Source of the DNA: Paenibacillus silvae
GTDB lineage: Bacteria; Bacillota; Bacilli; Paenibacillales; Paenibacillaceae
Direction of reading: 5' to 3'
NCBI RefSeq assembly: GCF_014639235.1
Contig: NZ_BMFU01000008.1
Location: 1-64,000 of the forward strand
Length of the DNA stretch: 64,000 nt
A program made the position numbers and the translations under genes. The notes below the pieces were generated by a model. It had not been told where the DNA came from. It saw only the letters and a program-made list of their open reading frames with translations, and did no database searches. Position 1 is the first letter of the stretch. Every line of letters begins with the position of its first letter. This document shows, piece after piece, positions 1 through 9,410 of the stretch.

Positions 1-2888
1 TCTGGAATGACGATACGTGCGGTATCGGTGCCCAGCTGTTTCGCTTTTTCAACCGATTGCTTGGCAATCGCTTCTGTCATTTTCACCAAATCTTTAACGG
101 TTCCGTTGGTTTCGGTTGTACGTGTGATCGGTGTTTTGGTCAGATTTGTGCCGTCAACACCATTCACATCCACGACAATCTGCTCTTGCTTGGTTGTTGG
201 TGCAGGGGTTGACGTTACTGGTGTAGAAGTGGATGATCCACCCCCAGTGTTGTTGCCCGGGTTAGGTGTGGAGCCGCCATTGCTGCTGTCACCATTAGCT
301 GTAAAGACAATTTTCACGGCACGCCCTGGCAACTGATCACTGATCGCTTTATATCGCACCCATACGGTCTTGTCTCCACTCAAATCCAATTTCTGAATGG
401 ACGCAAGATCAATCCAGCTTAATTTGCCATCGAAGGAAATTTCCATCGTGTCGTTCAAACCCGTAATTTTGTTGTTAATGTCATCCCCTTGAATCTTGGG
501 AGCGGTAAAGAATCGATTGATTACATACTGAAGATTTCCAATATCCTCATAGCTGTCTTGTTCATTAAGTACCCACTCAGCTAATTCCATTCGTACTTCA
601 GGGCTGAGCTCTACTCTTTTGGATAGATCGAGGGCACCTGTACGATCAAATTTATATTTGTTAAAGAAGGCTTCACCCTCAAGCTGATCGTTCATCGCTT
701 TATCCAGCCATTGATTCATTAGAGGCGTAGAGTTAGATTCTCCAAAGGAAGTATAAGGCATCGAGAAAAGGCTAAGCACAATATCCGGATTTACGATATC
801 TCCTGCAAATTCCCCTTCCAGTCTTTCAAAGGCAATTGCATGCAGGTAGTTGTATGAAAAAACACCTTTATCTACTTTACTGCGCTCCAGATACTTTTGA
901 CCAATGCTGCGGAGTCCATATGTCTGTTGATCATTAAAATGAAGAGTACCATTTACCAACTGTTGAGCCAGCAGATCAAGCTTGGTTTTCAGTGTACTTA
1001 GTTGATTTTGCTCCCATACGGACTGGGCCAAGTACCCGAGTTCAATCATATATTGAACCTGACCTTTGTTATCAAAATCATTCTTCACGTTCTTGATCAG
1101 GAAGTCTGCAATGAATTTTCTAACCTCCAAGGACACCGCACCATACCCTTCAGGGAAAGTAATGCCCAGATCAGGGTCTTCCATCGCTGTACGCATAGCT
1201 GCTGTACTTCCACTTTTCTTCGCAGCATTCAAGACAGACAAAGCATCTGTACCGTTATCATCTGTGAAGAATTTGTCAAAAGCAGCCTGGATTTGAACAA
1301 ATGTTGCGTATCCTCCAGATGGACGTTCCGCTATCATATGATTGGCAAGTTTCTGCCAATCTTCATTTGTCTCTAATTCGTTTATCTTACTCACATCAAG
1401 AGGAAAGTTGTTAATTGGTTCTTGTGATGAATTTGCATTATGTTCTTCTACCTTCTCCTGAAGGTCCTGTAGCTTTTCCAGCACGAACATCATTTCATCG
1501 GTCGACTGTCCTGTACTGTTAATTGAAGGAGTATCCTGTACCGCGCTATCGATATAAGACAGTACTCCCTTCACAGCATTATTTCTTTTTGATCTCAGGC
1601 CCAAGATATCTGCTGTCATTTCTTTTTCAATGTTTGAAAATTGAAGGTATGTCTCAATATTTTTATAAAACATGCTTTCAGCAGCAGGGTAATCAAAATA
1701 AAGCTTACGGTCAAACTGATTCAAATACAGCGCATCCAATGAGGATATAGCATTTTGCCCACCGTATGCACGAATAAACTCCAATGCTTTTTGTGCTGAC
1801 TGAACTAAAAACTGAACTTGTCCCTTATTTGCATATCCATCACTTGTCGGCGGATCTAAATTAAGCATATATATGACGATTGCCTTCTGATCCTCTGTTG
1901 AAAGCTGTTCAAAATCAGGCGTAGTTATGAAATTTTTATCGCTCAGCAATTCGATTGCTTCCTCGATGAAGTCTTCCGCGTTGCCTTGATCCGCTGCCTT
2001 CTTCAATTGGTTATACTTGGTGAGCCCTGGTTCAAAAAAGGCATCAAATGCTTTTTGAACGTCGGATACCGTTTCATAACCATCATCCTTGTGATCAAGC
2101 ATCCATTGAGCGAGTTCATTTCTAGCTTCTTCATTCTGAAGCGTAGACATCTTGTCCATATTAAATACAAATGGTCGGACACCTTCGGTCTGCCCCACTT
2201 GTAGAAGGAACATCATATATATTCCATAAAGCGAGTCGATCGCCCCATTCATACTGTCGAGGTCAGTTGCTTTATTTATCTCTATATACTCATCAAGTTT
2301 TTCATGCATCATTTTGAGCTGACTATTATGGTAGATCGTAGCGCCACTATTCTTGAAAACAATATTGTATAGCAGTATATTATCAAGAAACATTGTCCGA
2401 TCCGCACCTGTCAGCTGCATGTAACGAGATGCATCTTGTGTCCATTCCGTTTTGTCGACACCTGAGAAGTAGGAATTCCACTTCCCTAGCGAACTGTATA
2501 CCTGATCCATTTTTTCGCCTAATGCATCAATCTCAAATTGTCCGGGTATTACACTGAGATTATAAATCAGTTTAAATGCATATACAGCGTGATTATCACT
2601 CTCATATTGCACATCTGATGGAATCAGCATAATCATATCTCTGGCAATCTCATTCTTTTGATCTTCGCTTAATGCTGCGTAACCTTCAGGCAGTTCTAAC
2701 AGTTCTCCTTCTTCGAGCACATTACGAACATTAGCTATTTTTTCGCCCGGGTTGGAATCATCATATCCTTGTCTCTCCATGTTTATAAGTTCGAATGGGT
2801 AAGATCGGGCGCTCACCACACCTCCAGGACTTACAATCTGAAGCAACATCACCGCCACCAACAAAAAACTTACTATCTTTCTGAACAA
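1..2888 (-). CDS. Large secreted surface protein, helical-repeat type (3' end outside window)
   Basis: Only the first 962 codons are visible; the frame is still open at the left edge. I place the start at a TTG (2886-2888) because a GAGAGGAGAG ribosome site lies just upstream and a signal peptide (LFRKIVSFLLVAVMLLQ...) follows directly. The body holds several copies of a roughly 200-residue, probably helical unit: a 'LNxAKxxG' opening, 'LPEGY/F' strings, 'QVQYxxxxG', and a closing 'LDLSK..LAxWM/HMIAERPxGGYxxxxxIQxAFDxFF'. A Gly/Ser/Thr/Pro linker follows, then 'KQEQIVVDVNGVDGTNLTKTP', almost identical to the paralogue at 4768-8346. By analogy the missing C-terminus should carry SLH repeats that anchor the protein to the wall. 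No enzyme motif is recognised. The two paralogues probably arose by duplication around the pair of genes between them. Confidence 0.8.
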   Translation of the reverse strand, partial: MFRKIVSFLLVAVMLLQIVSPGGVVSARSYPFELINMERQGYDDSNPGEKIANVRNVLEEGELLELPEGYAALSEDQKNEIARDMIMLIPSDVQYESDNHAVYAFKLIYNLSVIPGQFEIDALGEKMDQVYSSLGKWNSYFSGVDKTEWTQDASRYMQLTGADRTMFLDNILLYNIVFKNSGATIYHNSQLKMMHEKLDEYIEINKATDLDSMNGAIDSLYGIYMMFLLQVGQTEGVRPFVFNMDKMSTLQNEEARNELAQWMLDHKDDGYETVSDVQKAFDAFFEPGLTKYNQLKKAADQGNAEDFIEEAIELLSDKNFITTPDFEQLSTEDQKAIVIYMLNLDPPTSDGYANKGQVQFLVQSAQKALEFIRAYGGQNAISSLDALYLNQFDRKLYFDYPAAESMFYKNIETYLQFSNIEKEMTADILGLRSKRNNAVKGVLSYIDSAVQDTPSINSTGQSTDEMMFVLEKLQDLQEKVEEHNANSSQEPINNFPLDVSKINELETNEDWQKLANHMIAERPSGGYATFVQIQAAFDKFFTDDNGTDALSVLNAAKKSGSTAAMRTAMEDPDLGITFPEGYGAVSLEVRKFIADFLIKNVKNDFDNKGQVQYMIELGYLAQSVWEQNQLSTLKTKLDLLAQQLVNGTLHFNDQQTYGLRSIGQKYLERSKVDKGVFSYNYLHAIAFERLEGEFAGDIVNPDIVLSLFSMPYTSFGESNSTPLMNQWLDKAMNDQLEGEAFFNKYKFDRTGALDLSKRVELSPEVRMELAEWVLNEQDSYEDIGNLQYVINRFFTAPKIQGDDINNKITGLNDTMEISFDGKLSWIDLASIQKLDLSGDKTVWVRYKAISDQLPGRAVKIVFTANGDSSNGGSTPNPGNNTGGGSSTSTPVTSTPAPTTKQEQIVVDVNGVDGTNLTKTPITRTTETNGTVKDLVKMTEAIAKQSVEKAKQLGTDTARIVIP

Positions 2889-2993
2889 GGCTTCGCTCTC
2901 CTCTCATTTCATGTTTGATTCTTGTGCCTATATCTTTGGACCTAGTTTAGAACACAACAATAAACAGAATCTAAACAGGAAATGATAATAAAA

Positions 2994-3032
2994 GGAAAAA
3001 AATCCACTCCATAGTTGAAAACAGAGTGGATT
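2994..3032 (-). terminator. Rho-independent terminator after the permuted-papain gene
   Basis: A perfect 9-bp stem (AATCCACTC at 3001-3009 with GAGTGGATT at 3024-3032) is followed, reading the minus strand, by a run of T residues. It lies downstream of the gene ending at 3091 and upstream of the large surface-protein gene, so it separates the two transcripts. Confidence 0.8.
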
Positions 3033-3090
3033 TCTTCATATTTTTCGTCAAAATTCATCATTTCAAAAAAATTTTCAAGTGAATTCCTTG

Positions 3091-3639
3091 TTAATGGTCC
3101 GTCCTTGCCTGATACTCCCTTAGTCTCCCCTCATACACCAGCTTCAGCCGCTCGCATTGGCGAAAATCATCCGGGGTCACAAGCGCGGGCAGCTTGTTCC
3201 ACAGCTTGATGCCGGAGCGCTGCAAAATTTCGGCGACAAACTGGGAACAAAAATAAGAGTTGCTGAATTCCACCGGTTCCTTGAGGGTAATGCCAATGAC
3301 ACCTAGCAGATTGTACATATATTTCTGACGGCTGCGAATGAAAATATGCAGCACACGCTTCATTTTTTCCACTTCACGCTCTGATACCTGAAGCTCATAT
3401 ATCACACATGTCGTGTTCGGATATTTGCTATATGTACCTGTCTGGATATCCTCCTTCACAAACCCGCCGTTCAGCGGATTGCTCGGATGCTTGCGGCCAA
3501 AGCTGTACAGCTCCGTTAATTCCCGGTCGAATGAGATTGATGCATGATTATACGGTGCTCGGGTATAGCTCTGAATTACTCTTGTAAACAACGTCCCCGT
3601 GTTGGTCAGCAAAATATATATTGAACGTTCATCCGTCAT
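3091..3639 (-). CDS. Permuted papain-like (YiiX/NlpC-P60 fold) protein
   Basis: A 182-residue soluble protein with no signal peptide. An 'APYNHASISF' segment near the N-terminus supplies a candidate catalytic His, and 'SYFCSQFVAEIL' near residue 130 supplies a candidate Cys. This His-before-Cys order matches the circularly permuted NlpC/P60-like (YiiX/YaeF) superfamily, whose members are thiol hydrolases or amidases; the substrate here is unknown. A longer reading frame begins at 3678, but only the ATG at 3639 has a ribosome site (AAGGGG, 9-base spacing). It is transcribed alone, ends in a strong terminator, and lies between the two large surface-protein paralogues, divergent from the CdsA-like gene. 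The fold assignment rests on motifs only. Confidence 0.6.
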   Translation of the reverse strand: MTDERSIYILLTNTGTLFTRVIQSYTRAPYNHASISFDRELTELYSFGRKHPSNPLNGGFVKEDIQTGTYSKYPNTTCVIYELQVSEREVEKMKRVLHIFIRSRQKYMYNLLGVIGITLKEPVEFSNSYFCSQFVAEILQRSGIKLWNKLPALVTPDDFRQCERLKLVYEGRLREYQARTDH

Positions 3640-3736
3640 TCCATATTTCCCCTTATCATTTTGGCACTGTTCCTTCATAATAACATAGGTACCCTATAAT
3701 GGAATCTTACTTCAACCAAGCAGGTGATCCTTCGAC

Positions 3737-4654
3737 ATGAACAGCTCCCTATTTACACTAACCCTGATCTTTGCTGCCTTACTTGTTATTCATATCGTAT
3801 ACAAAATCATTGCCAGGCTTCAGCCGGACAAGGATTATTCGGGCATTGGCTACAAGATCAAAACCTGGTGGGGCATGCTTGTAATTTTCTGCCTGGCCAC
3901 TTTATTTAACCCGATCGTTTCCCTGATCTCCCTTATGGTGCTTACGTTCTTTTCCCTTAAAGAATATTTCTCCATGATTCGCAACACACGCAAAGCGGAC
4001 CGCCGCCTGTTTCTATGGGCATATCTCGCGATTCCGGTTCAGTTTTACTGGATTTACATCGGATGGTATGGCATGTTTATCATATTCATTCCGCTCTATG
4101 TGTTTCTTGTCCTGCCGCTGCCGCGTTTGATTAACAAAGGCACTGTCGGCTTCCTTCGCAGTGTCAGCTCCACGCAGTGGGGACTGATGCTGATGGTATT
4201 CGGATTAAGCCATCTGGCTTATTTTCCGTTTGCTACACCGGAATATGGATCGAAGCTTGTGCTTTTCCTCGTTGTATTAACACAGCTGAATGATGTGGTG
4301 CATTATCTGGTATCTCTGTATCTTGGCAAACGAAAAGTAGTGCCCACCGCCAATCCATTTATTACTTGGGAAGGGTTCGTGTGTGCATTTGTAGTGACAA
4401 CAGCTACTTCCTATTTCATTCATCCGTACCTGACACCTTTTAATTGGGAATTCTCGCTGTTCATTGCGGCACTAATAAGCCTCGCAGGCTTCTTCGGCAG
4501 TCTGACGGTATCGGTACTGAAGCGTGATCTGCTGATCGGAGACGACACCAAGTTCGATGCGCTCAAAAAAAGCTATCTCAGCCGGGTGGATAGTCTCACC
4601 TACACCTCCCCGGTGATGTTCCATGTCGTTCGATATTTCTTTGATTTTATGTAG
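3737..4654 (+). CDS. CdsA-like phosphatidate cytidylyltransferase family membrane protein
   Basis: A 305-residue integral membrane protein with about eight hydrophobic segments. Family members make CDP-diacylglycerol from phosphatidate and CTP in the cytoplasmic membrane. The C-terminal 'SVLKRDLLIGDD...SRVDSLTYTSPVMF' resembles the CdsA signature (S-x-x-KR ... D ... G ... LDRxDSL), but the usual HGGxLDR block is degenerate (SYLSRVDSL). It may therefore be an accessory CdsA homologue rather than the housekeeping enzyme. The start is supported by AGGTGA at 3722-3727. It is a monocistronic unit ending in a strong terminator. Confidence 0.7.
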   Translation: MNSSLFTLTLIFAALLVIHIVYKIIARLQPDKDYSGIGYKIKTWWGMLVIFCLATLFNPIVSLISLMVLTFFSLKEYFSMIRNTRKADRRLFLWAYLAIPVQFYWIYIGWYGMFIIFIPLYVFLVLPLPRLINKGTVGFLRSVSSTQWGLMLMVFGLSHLAYFPFATPEYGSKLVLFLVVLTQLNDVVHYLVSLYLGKRKVVPTANPFITWEGFVCAFVVTTATSYFIHPYLTPFNWEFSLFIAALISLAGFFGSLTVSVLKRDLLIGDDTKFDALKKSYLSRVDSLTYTSPVMFHVVRYFFDFM

Positions 4655-4675
4655 AAACAGCAGGCTCACAAGGTT

Positions 4676-4726
4676 GGAAAAAGGCCAGGAATCATATCCC
4701 CGGCCTTTTTCCCTTTTGCTTTTTTA
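4676..4726 (+). terminator. Rho-independent terminator after the CdsA-like gene
   Basis: An 11-bp perfect stem (GGAAAAAGGCC at 4676-4686 with GGCCTTTTTCC at 4702-4712) is followed by TTTTGCTTTTTT. It lies between convergent genes and may also stop the transcript of the surface protein ending at 4768. Confidence 0.85.
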
Positions 4727-4767
4727 ATTCAGCAGTGCGTATTTGCTCTTTACTTGCTGCCATGACG

Positions 4768-7700
4768 TTACTTCTGCGCTGCCGCTTCAATATCGGCATA
4801 GGCCCAATGTGTGGCAGGCACATCATTAAAGGATGGTTCAGCTTCCCCGGTCAGCGGTGTGCGCTTGAACAATACGTTCAGCACTTTAACCGCTTCGGCA
4901 CGAGTCAGCTTGCCTTCCGGCTTGAACGTACCATCCTGGTAACCTGCCATGAGCCCCGCAGACTGCACATATGCAATTGCGTCGGCTGCCCACAGATCAG
5001 CAGGTACGTCGGTAAAGGCTGCTGATGCAGCAGTGCTAGTTGCAGGTGTTGCTGATGCCGTTTCCGTCGCTCCTGCATTCGCCTCTTGCTTTTGCAACCA
5101 GCGATAGGCGATCGTTGCCATCTGCGCACGTGTGATTGAACCTTCTGGCCCAAACACGGAGCTGCTCAAGCCATTCATGATACCTGCAGCCTGCGCTTCT
5201 TCAATTTCTTTCGCTGCCCAGTGTGTTGCGGCTACATCCGCAAAGCTTGCCGCTGTTGAAGACGCCGTTGCTGCCTCACCCGATAGATTACGAGCAAGCA
5301 TCGCTGCCATCTGAGCACGTGTTACGAATGCATCTGGACGGAAGTCTGCTCCGAAACCTTGAATGTACGGATGGTTTGCTGTTTGAGCAGCGTTCAGCCC
5401 GTCTACAGATACCAGTGTAAATGTACTGAACTTCGTTACCGTAAACTCAATAGCCTCACTGCTATCTGTCAGCTTCACCAGTTTTCCTCGCACCAGTTCC
5501 TTCGTACCATCGCTGTGTTCAATGTACACAGCCAGGTTACTCAAAGCTTGCTGACGAGCAGCAGTCTCTGTTGGCAAGCTGTTCCCCAGCGGCAACGTGA
5601 GTGTGACTTCACGACCCTGCATATTCGTTTCGATCTCTACTGGGCGGGCCAGCACCCGTACGTTTGCGTTCGGTGCCGCTTGCTGAATGATCTGTTCTTT
5701 CTTCGCACGGTCCTCTATTTCCTTACGCTCGGATTCCTTTTTCAGCGGAACGATGCGGAAGTACAATTCCTGATCGAATCCGGCAATGGACTTCGCAGGT
5801 ACAGAAATAACTGCATTCGCTGTTGAAATCTCCAGCTTGAGCGAGCCGTCGCTCAGCTCTTTGACGGCTGTTTTCGGAACTTCAACCCGCGTCTCGGACA
5901 CAGCATCCTTCGTATCTGGAATGACGATGCGTGCCGTATCGGTGCCCAGCTGTTTTGCTTTTTCAACCGATTGCTTGGCAATCATATCTGTCATTTTCAC
6001 CAAATCTTTAACGACACCATTGGCTTCGGTTGTACGTGTGATCGGTGTTTTGGTCAGGTTTGTACCGTTCACCCCGTTCACATCCACGACAATCTGCTCT
6101 TGCTTGGTTGTTGCCACAGGGGTGGATGACCCGCCCCCACCACTAACACTTCCTGTAGAAGAACCAGGGGTAGTCGGGTCACTCGGTGGAGCGAAGAAAG
6201 CGTTAAATGCCTTCTGAATTTCTTCATAGCTTGTATACCCGCCGACTGGTTTCTTGGCTATCATCCATTTCGCAAGCTGCTCTCGCTTGGTTTCATTTTC
6301 TGTAATCGTATCCAGCTTGCTAAAATCGAGAGGGAACTTTTCGTAAGGTTTTAATTCCTCTGACGAATTCTGATATCCGTAGATCATTTGCAGTGCCCCC
6401 AGCATTTCCTCGGGGGTAGCAGGCTCATTAATAGGCGGATACTGTAAAAGCAACATGAGATAACCGACATAAGCATCCTTCATTGCAAAATCATCGTCTT
6501 GAGAGAAACGCTGTGCAATATACGAGATTAATTGCTTGTCCACGCTGGAAAGCTTGGCATACTTCTGGCTCACGATTTGTACGCCGCCAGTATCTGGATA
6601 TGAGATGTACTGATTAGCTTGACTAACAAGACTATAGAAGCTGATCAAATGCTGTTGAAATAATAGCGGGTCTGTTTGCAACGCCGCCATAACCCCTTCG
6701 AAACCCATTTTCAGCGCATATTGCACTTCTGCCTTGGATTGATAATCATAGTCCGAAGGTATAAATGTCATGACAATCTGGGCAACAATTTCCTGTTCTT
6801 CCGACTGAAGGCTTTCGAACCCCTCCGGAAGGTCTAGCCATTCGGACTGCTTGATTAATCGAAGAACTGTCTTCAGATTCTGTTCACTCTTGGCTGTGTT
6901 TAGTTCTTTGAGTGGATCTTTTACCGGATTAAAAAAGGCATCAAATGTTTCTTGTATCGCTTGGTAGTCTGCATAACCCGTTTCTGGACGGTGGTCTATC
7001 ATCCATTGAGCAAGTTCTTGTTCAGTTTCATATTCAATGGGGTCCATCTTATCCAAATCGAGCGAAAATGTGGTCATCTTCTCTATTGTATCAGGATCAT
7101 TGTTGTAATCCGTTGACTCCTTCTGGATTAATCGAAGATCTATCAGTACGTTATGCATATCTCCTGAATCAATTACACGGTTAATAGAGGAATATGTGGA
7201 CAAAATGGCATCCAGTTGCTCTCGAATTTTATGAGAGGGGAGGCCGTCGCGCTTCGCATAAAACATGATACGATAAGCGAAAATTTGTTTTTCCACTGAT
7301 GACAGATTTATATACTTTTCTCCCAGCTCATATAAAGCCTGGATACTTTCGTCCGTATTTGCACCGAATACCTGAGGTAAATAAGCTAAATTCTCGAAAT
7401 AGGCCGTGATGTTTTGCTCAACAGTCAATAAATCGTTTGAATCAAAAAGGCTTCTTGGCTCTATAGCTATATCCAGTGCATATTGAATCTGACTTTTGCT
7501 CACATAACCTGTCGAACCGTTTATCAGAGTAACAAATTCGGCCACAGATTGCTTTTCATCGTCACTCCAGAGATTAAAACCTTGAGGAAGCAAGATTCCC
7601 AAGTTGGGGTTCTGGAGCACAGCCAACACGCCTGAAATATCTCCCTTACTTTTAGCCAGGTTCAATGCATCAAGCGGGCTTGTTTCCTTATTCTCTGTAA

Positions 7701-8346
7701 AAGTTAATACCGTGTGCTGACTGGCGGGTTCACTGTTAGTTGCCTTCACCCGTACCCATACCGATACATCGCCATTGAAGCTTGGTGGCTCTGTGGTATC
7801 GTAATCCAGCCAGTTAGCACCTTCGTTTTCACTATATTCCATGGTGGCATCCGCACCCTTTATGACATTCGCTTCATCATCTGCCGTCACTGATGGCGCT
7901 GGGGCTGGGGCCGGGGCTGAGAGAGTGCTTACTTCCTTCATTGAATAAGCAGCATCATCGTCATCATTAGAAGAAATTTCATACCCCACAACGATGTTAA
8001 AATAATATTTGGTATCTGGTGTTAAATTGGTGACGACATAAGAAGAACCCTCGGTGTTATAAACGAATCTTCCGTTTTTTCTAATGTTTGATAACGTATC
8101 AATATTGGGTTGATCGGATACGTAAATACTATAACTAATATCATTGCCATAAGGGTTAACATTGGACCCGATGAGAGCTTCCGTCCAACTTAACTTAATT
8201 TTATTCGCTTCGGCTTGTACAGTGATTTTACCATCTCCTACATTCAGCCCTGTTGATGCTGCATGTACTGAAGTTACCGCAAAAACCTGCATTACCAAAA
8301 CAAACACAAGTAACATACTAATCGACTTGCGAACCTGTTTACTCAT
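4768..8346 (-). CDS. SLH-anchored surface protein with FN3-like domain and helical repeats
   Basis: A 1192-residue exported protein. It starts at ATG after AGGGGG, with a signal peptide ending near 'SVHA|AS'. A fibronectin type III-like domain spans roughly residues 35-145 (KLSWTEA...YYFNIVVGYE). Two uncharacterised helical units follow (about 222-480 and 480-715: 'LNTAKSEQNLKTVL...LPEGFESL...VQYALKMGFE...LAKWMIAKKP.GGY'). Next come a Gly/Ser/Thr/Pro linker and a beta-rich module shared with the paralogue at 1-2888. Three SLH repeats occupy about 1000-1192 (HPYIQGFGADFRPDAFVTRAQ; FADVAATHWAAKEI; FKPEGKLTRAEAVKVL) and bind pyruvylated wall polymer. The third SLH ends early after 'WAYADIEAAAQK'. 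The function is likely adhesive or structural; no catalytic motif is seen. Confidence 0.85.
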   Translation of the reverse strand: MSKQVRKSISMLLVFVLVMQVFAVTSVHAASTGLNVGDGKITVQAEANKIKLSWTEALIGSNVNPYGNDISYSIYVSDQPNIDTLSNIRKNGRFVYNTEGSSYVVTNLTPDTKYYFNIVVGYEISSNDDDDAAYSMKEVSTLSAPAPAPAPSVTADDEANVIKGADATMEYSENEGANWLDYDTTEPPSFNGDVSVWVRVKATNSEPASQHTVLTFTENKETSPLDALNLAKSKGDISGVLAVLQNPNLGILLPQGFNLWSDDEKQSVAEFVTLINGSTGYVSKSQIQYALDIAIEPRSLFDSNDLLTVEQNITAYFENLAYLPQVFGANTDESIQALYELGEKYINLSSVEKQIFAYRIMFYAKRDGLPSHKIREQLDAILSTYSSINRVIDSGDMHNVLIDLRLIQKESTDYNNDPDTIEKMTTFSLDLDKMDPIEYETEQELAQWMIDHRPETGYADYQAIQETFDAFFNPVKDPLKELNTAKSEQNLKTVLRLIKQSEWLDLPEGFESLQSEEQEIVAQIVMTFIPSDYDYQSKAEVQYALKMGFEGVMAALQTDPLLFQQHLISFYSLVSQANQYISYPDTGGVQIVSQKYAKLSSVDKQLISYIAQRFSQDDDFAMKDAYVGYLMLLLQYPPINEPATPEEMLGALQMIYGYQNSSEELKPYEKFPLDFSKLDTITENETKREQLAKWMIAKKPVGGYTSYEEIQKAFNAFFAPPSDPTTPGSSTGSVSGGGGSSTPVATTKQEQIVVDVNGVNGTNLTKTPITRTTEANGVVKDLVKMTDMIAKQSVEKAKQLGTDTARIVIPDTKDAVSETRVEVPKTAVKELSDGSLKLEISTANAVISVPAKSIAGFDQELYFRIVPLKKESERKEIEDRAKKEQIIQQAAPNANVRVLARPVEIETNMQGREVTLTLPLGNSLPTETAARQQALSNLAVYIEHSDGTKELVRGKLVKLTDSSEAIEFTVTKFSTFTLVSVDGLNAAQTANHPYIQGFGADFRPDAFVTRAQMAAMLARNLSGEAATASSTAASFADVAATHWAAKEIEEAQAAGIMNGLSSSVFGPEGSITRAQMATIAYRWLQKQEANAGATETASATPATSTAASAAFTDVPADLWAADAIAYVQSAGLMAGYQDGTFKPEGKLTRAEAVKVLNVLFKRTPLTGEAEPSFNDVPATHWAYADIEAAAQK

Positions 8347-8498
8347 AACTACCCCCTCAGAATATTAAAAACCTATCAATCCTATTTGATATCATCATTC
8401 TATTACTTGGGTCTTAACAAACACTGAACATTGGAGCGAGCAGTAAAAGTGGATTCACTCTTCTTGAGCTTTTATTTTCTTGAAGCCTTGTAAAATAC

Positions 8499-8547
8499 AA
8501 AAAAAGATCGACAGCAGGTTCAGCAAGGCTGGCCTTATGTCGATCTT
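8499..8547 (-). terminator. Rho-independent terminator after the small lipoprotein gene
   Basis: The 10-bp stem AAGATCGACA (8504-8513) / TGTCGATCTT (8538-8547) is followed on the minus strand by TTTTTTTG. It closes the transcript of the gene ending at 8623, just upstream of the surface-protein promoter region. Confidence 0.85.
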
Positions 8548-8622
8548 CACCTAACTTATAATTGAACTATCTTTGCGCTTATTTTATGAGCCACAGTGTC
8601 AAAAGTTGGAGTGCTCATGACA

Positions 8623-9198
8623 CTACTTCAAATGAATTTCCTTCTCGGACATCAGTATGTTGCCCTTTTCATTGGTAAATACAAATATGGCCTTTCCGCG
8701 TTCACCCTTCATCTCGTCTGAATAGATAAAACCGGAATACTGCCCGTCACCACTTAAATAAAAACCGTCCTCCCCGTTCTTGCCATGCTCAATGGCTTCC
8801 TCCAGAGAGTTTACAATCGTGACCGTGTTGGAGGTCCAGCGCATCTCCGTTAAGGAGTAACCCTTCGGTACCTGCTTGATTGCAAAATCAAAGCTGTTGC
8901 CCTTCATCGGCTTATTAGACTGGTCAATGACAATCCGGATTTCATCCGAGGATGCCTCGGCTTCAGACTGTGTCCTGATCTTGCCTTCTTGACCTTCGGC
9001 ACTGTTCTCGTTTGTTTTGTTCTTGGCCTCTGCATTCGGTACAGCCGTCTGTCCCGCTTCCTCAATCGGTTGTTTGGACTGCGGGTAGGCATGCTCTTGA
9101 ACAGACTCTTTATTATTTTTAGCACCACATGCACTAACGACAAGGACTACACACAATACGGCTGTGTATAACACCATTCTGTTAAGCATTTGATTCAT
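8623..9198 (-). CDS. Putative lipoprotein, unrecognised
   Basis: A 191-residue protein beginning MNQMLNRMVLYTAVL, with a lipobox 'VVSAC' that predicts lipid anchoring at a Cys near residue 24. A Glu/Gln/Lys-rich spacer follows, then a compact C-terminal domain of about 95 residues ('IVIDQSNKPMKGNSFDFAI...GQYSGFIYSDEMKGERGKAIFVF') with a beta-rich, immunoglobulin-like composition. An upstream in-frame codon at 9243 exists, but this ATG has a purine-rich GGGAG/GGAG region directly upstream and puts the signal peptide at the N-terminus. I do not recognise the family. Confidence 0.65.
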   Translation of the reverse strand: MNQMLNRMVLYTAVLCVVLVVSACGAKNNKESVQEHAYPQSKQPIEEAGQTAVPNAEAKNKTNENSAEGQEGKIRTQSEAEASSDEIRIVIDQSNKPMKGNSFDFAIKQVPKGYSLTEMRWTSNTVTIVNSLEEAIEHGKNGEDGFYLSGDGQYSGFIYSDEMKGERGKAIFVFTNEKGNILMSEKEIHLK

Positions 9199-9410
9199 AC
9201 TCCACTCTTCTCCCTTCGTTCCTACGCATGCCTGAACATACATGACTTCGAATATGAACCCTATTCATCACTACACCATATCGTTCCTCATGAAGCTCCA
9301 TATTATGTAAATGAGATCAAAAAATCAGGATGATACGGTTCATGTGAAGATCATGTATAAATAAGTATGCGTAAAAAGAAGAAGAGACTCACTAAAGCCA
9401 CTGCTTATAG

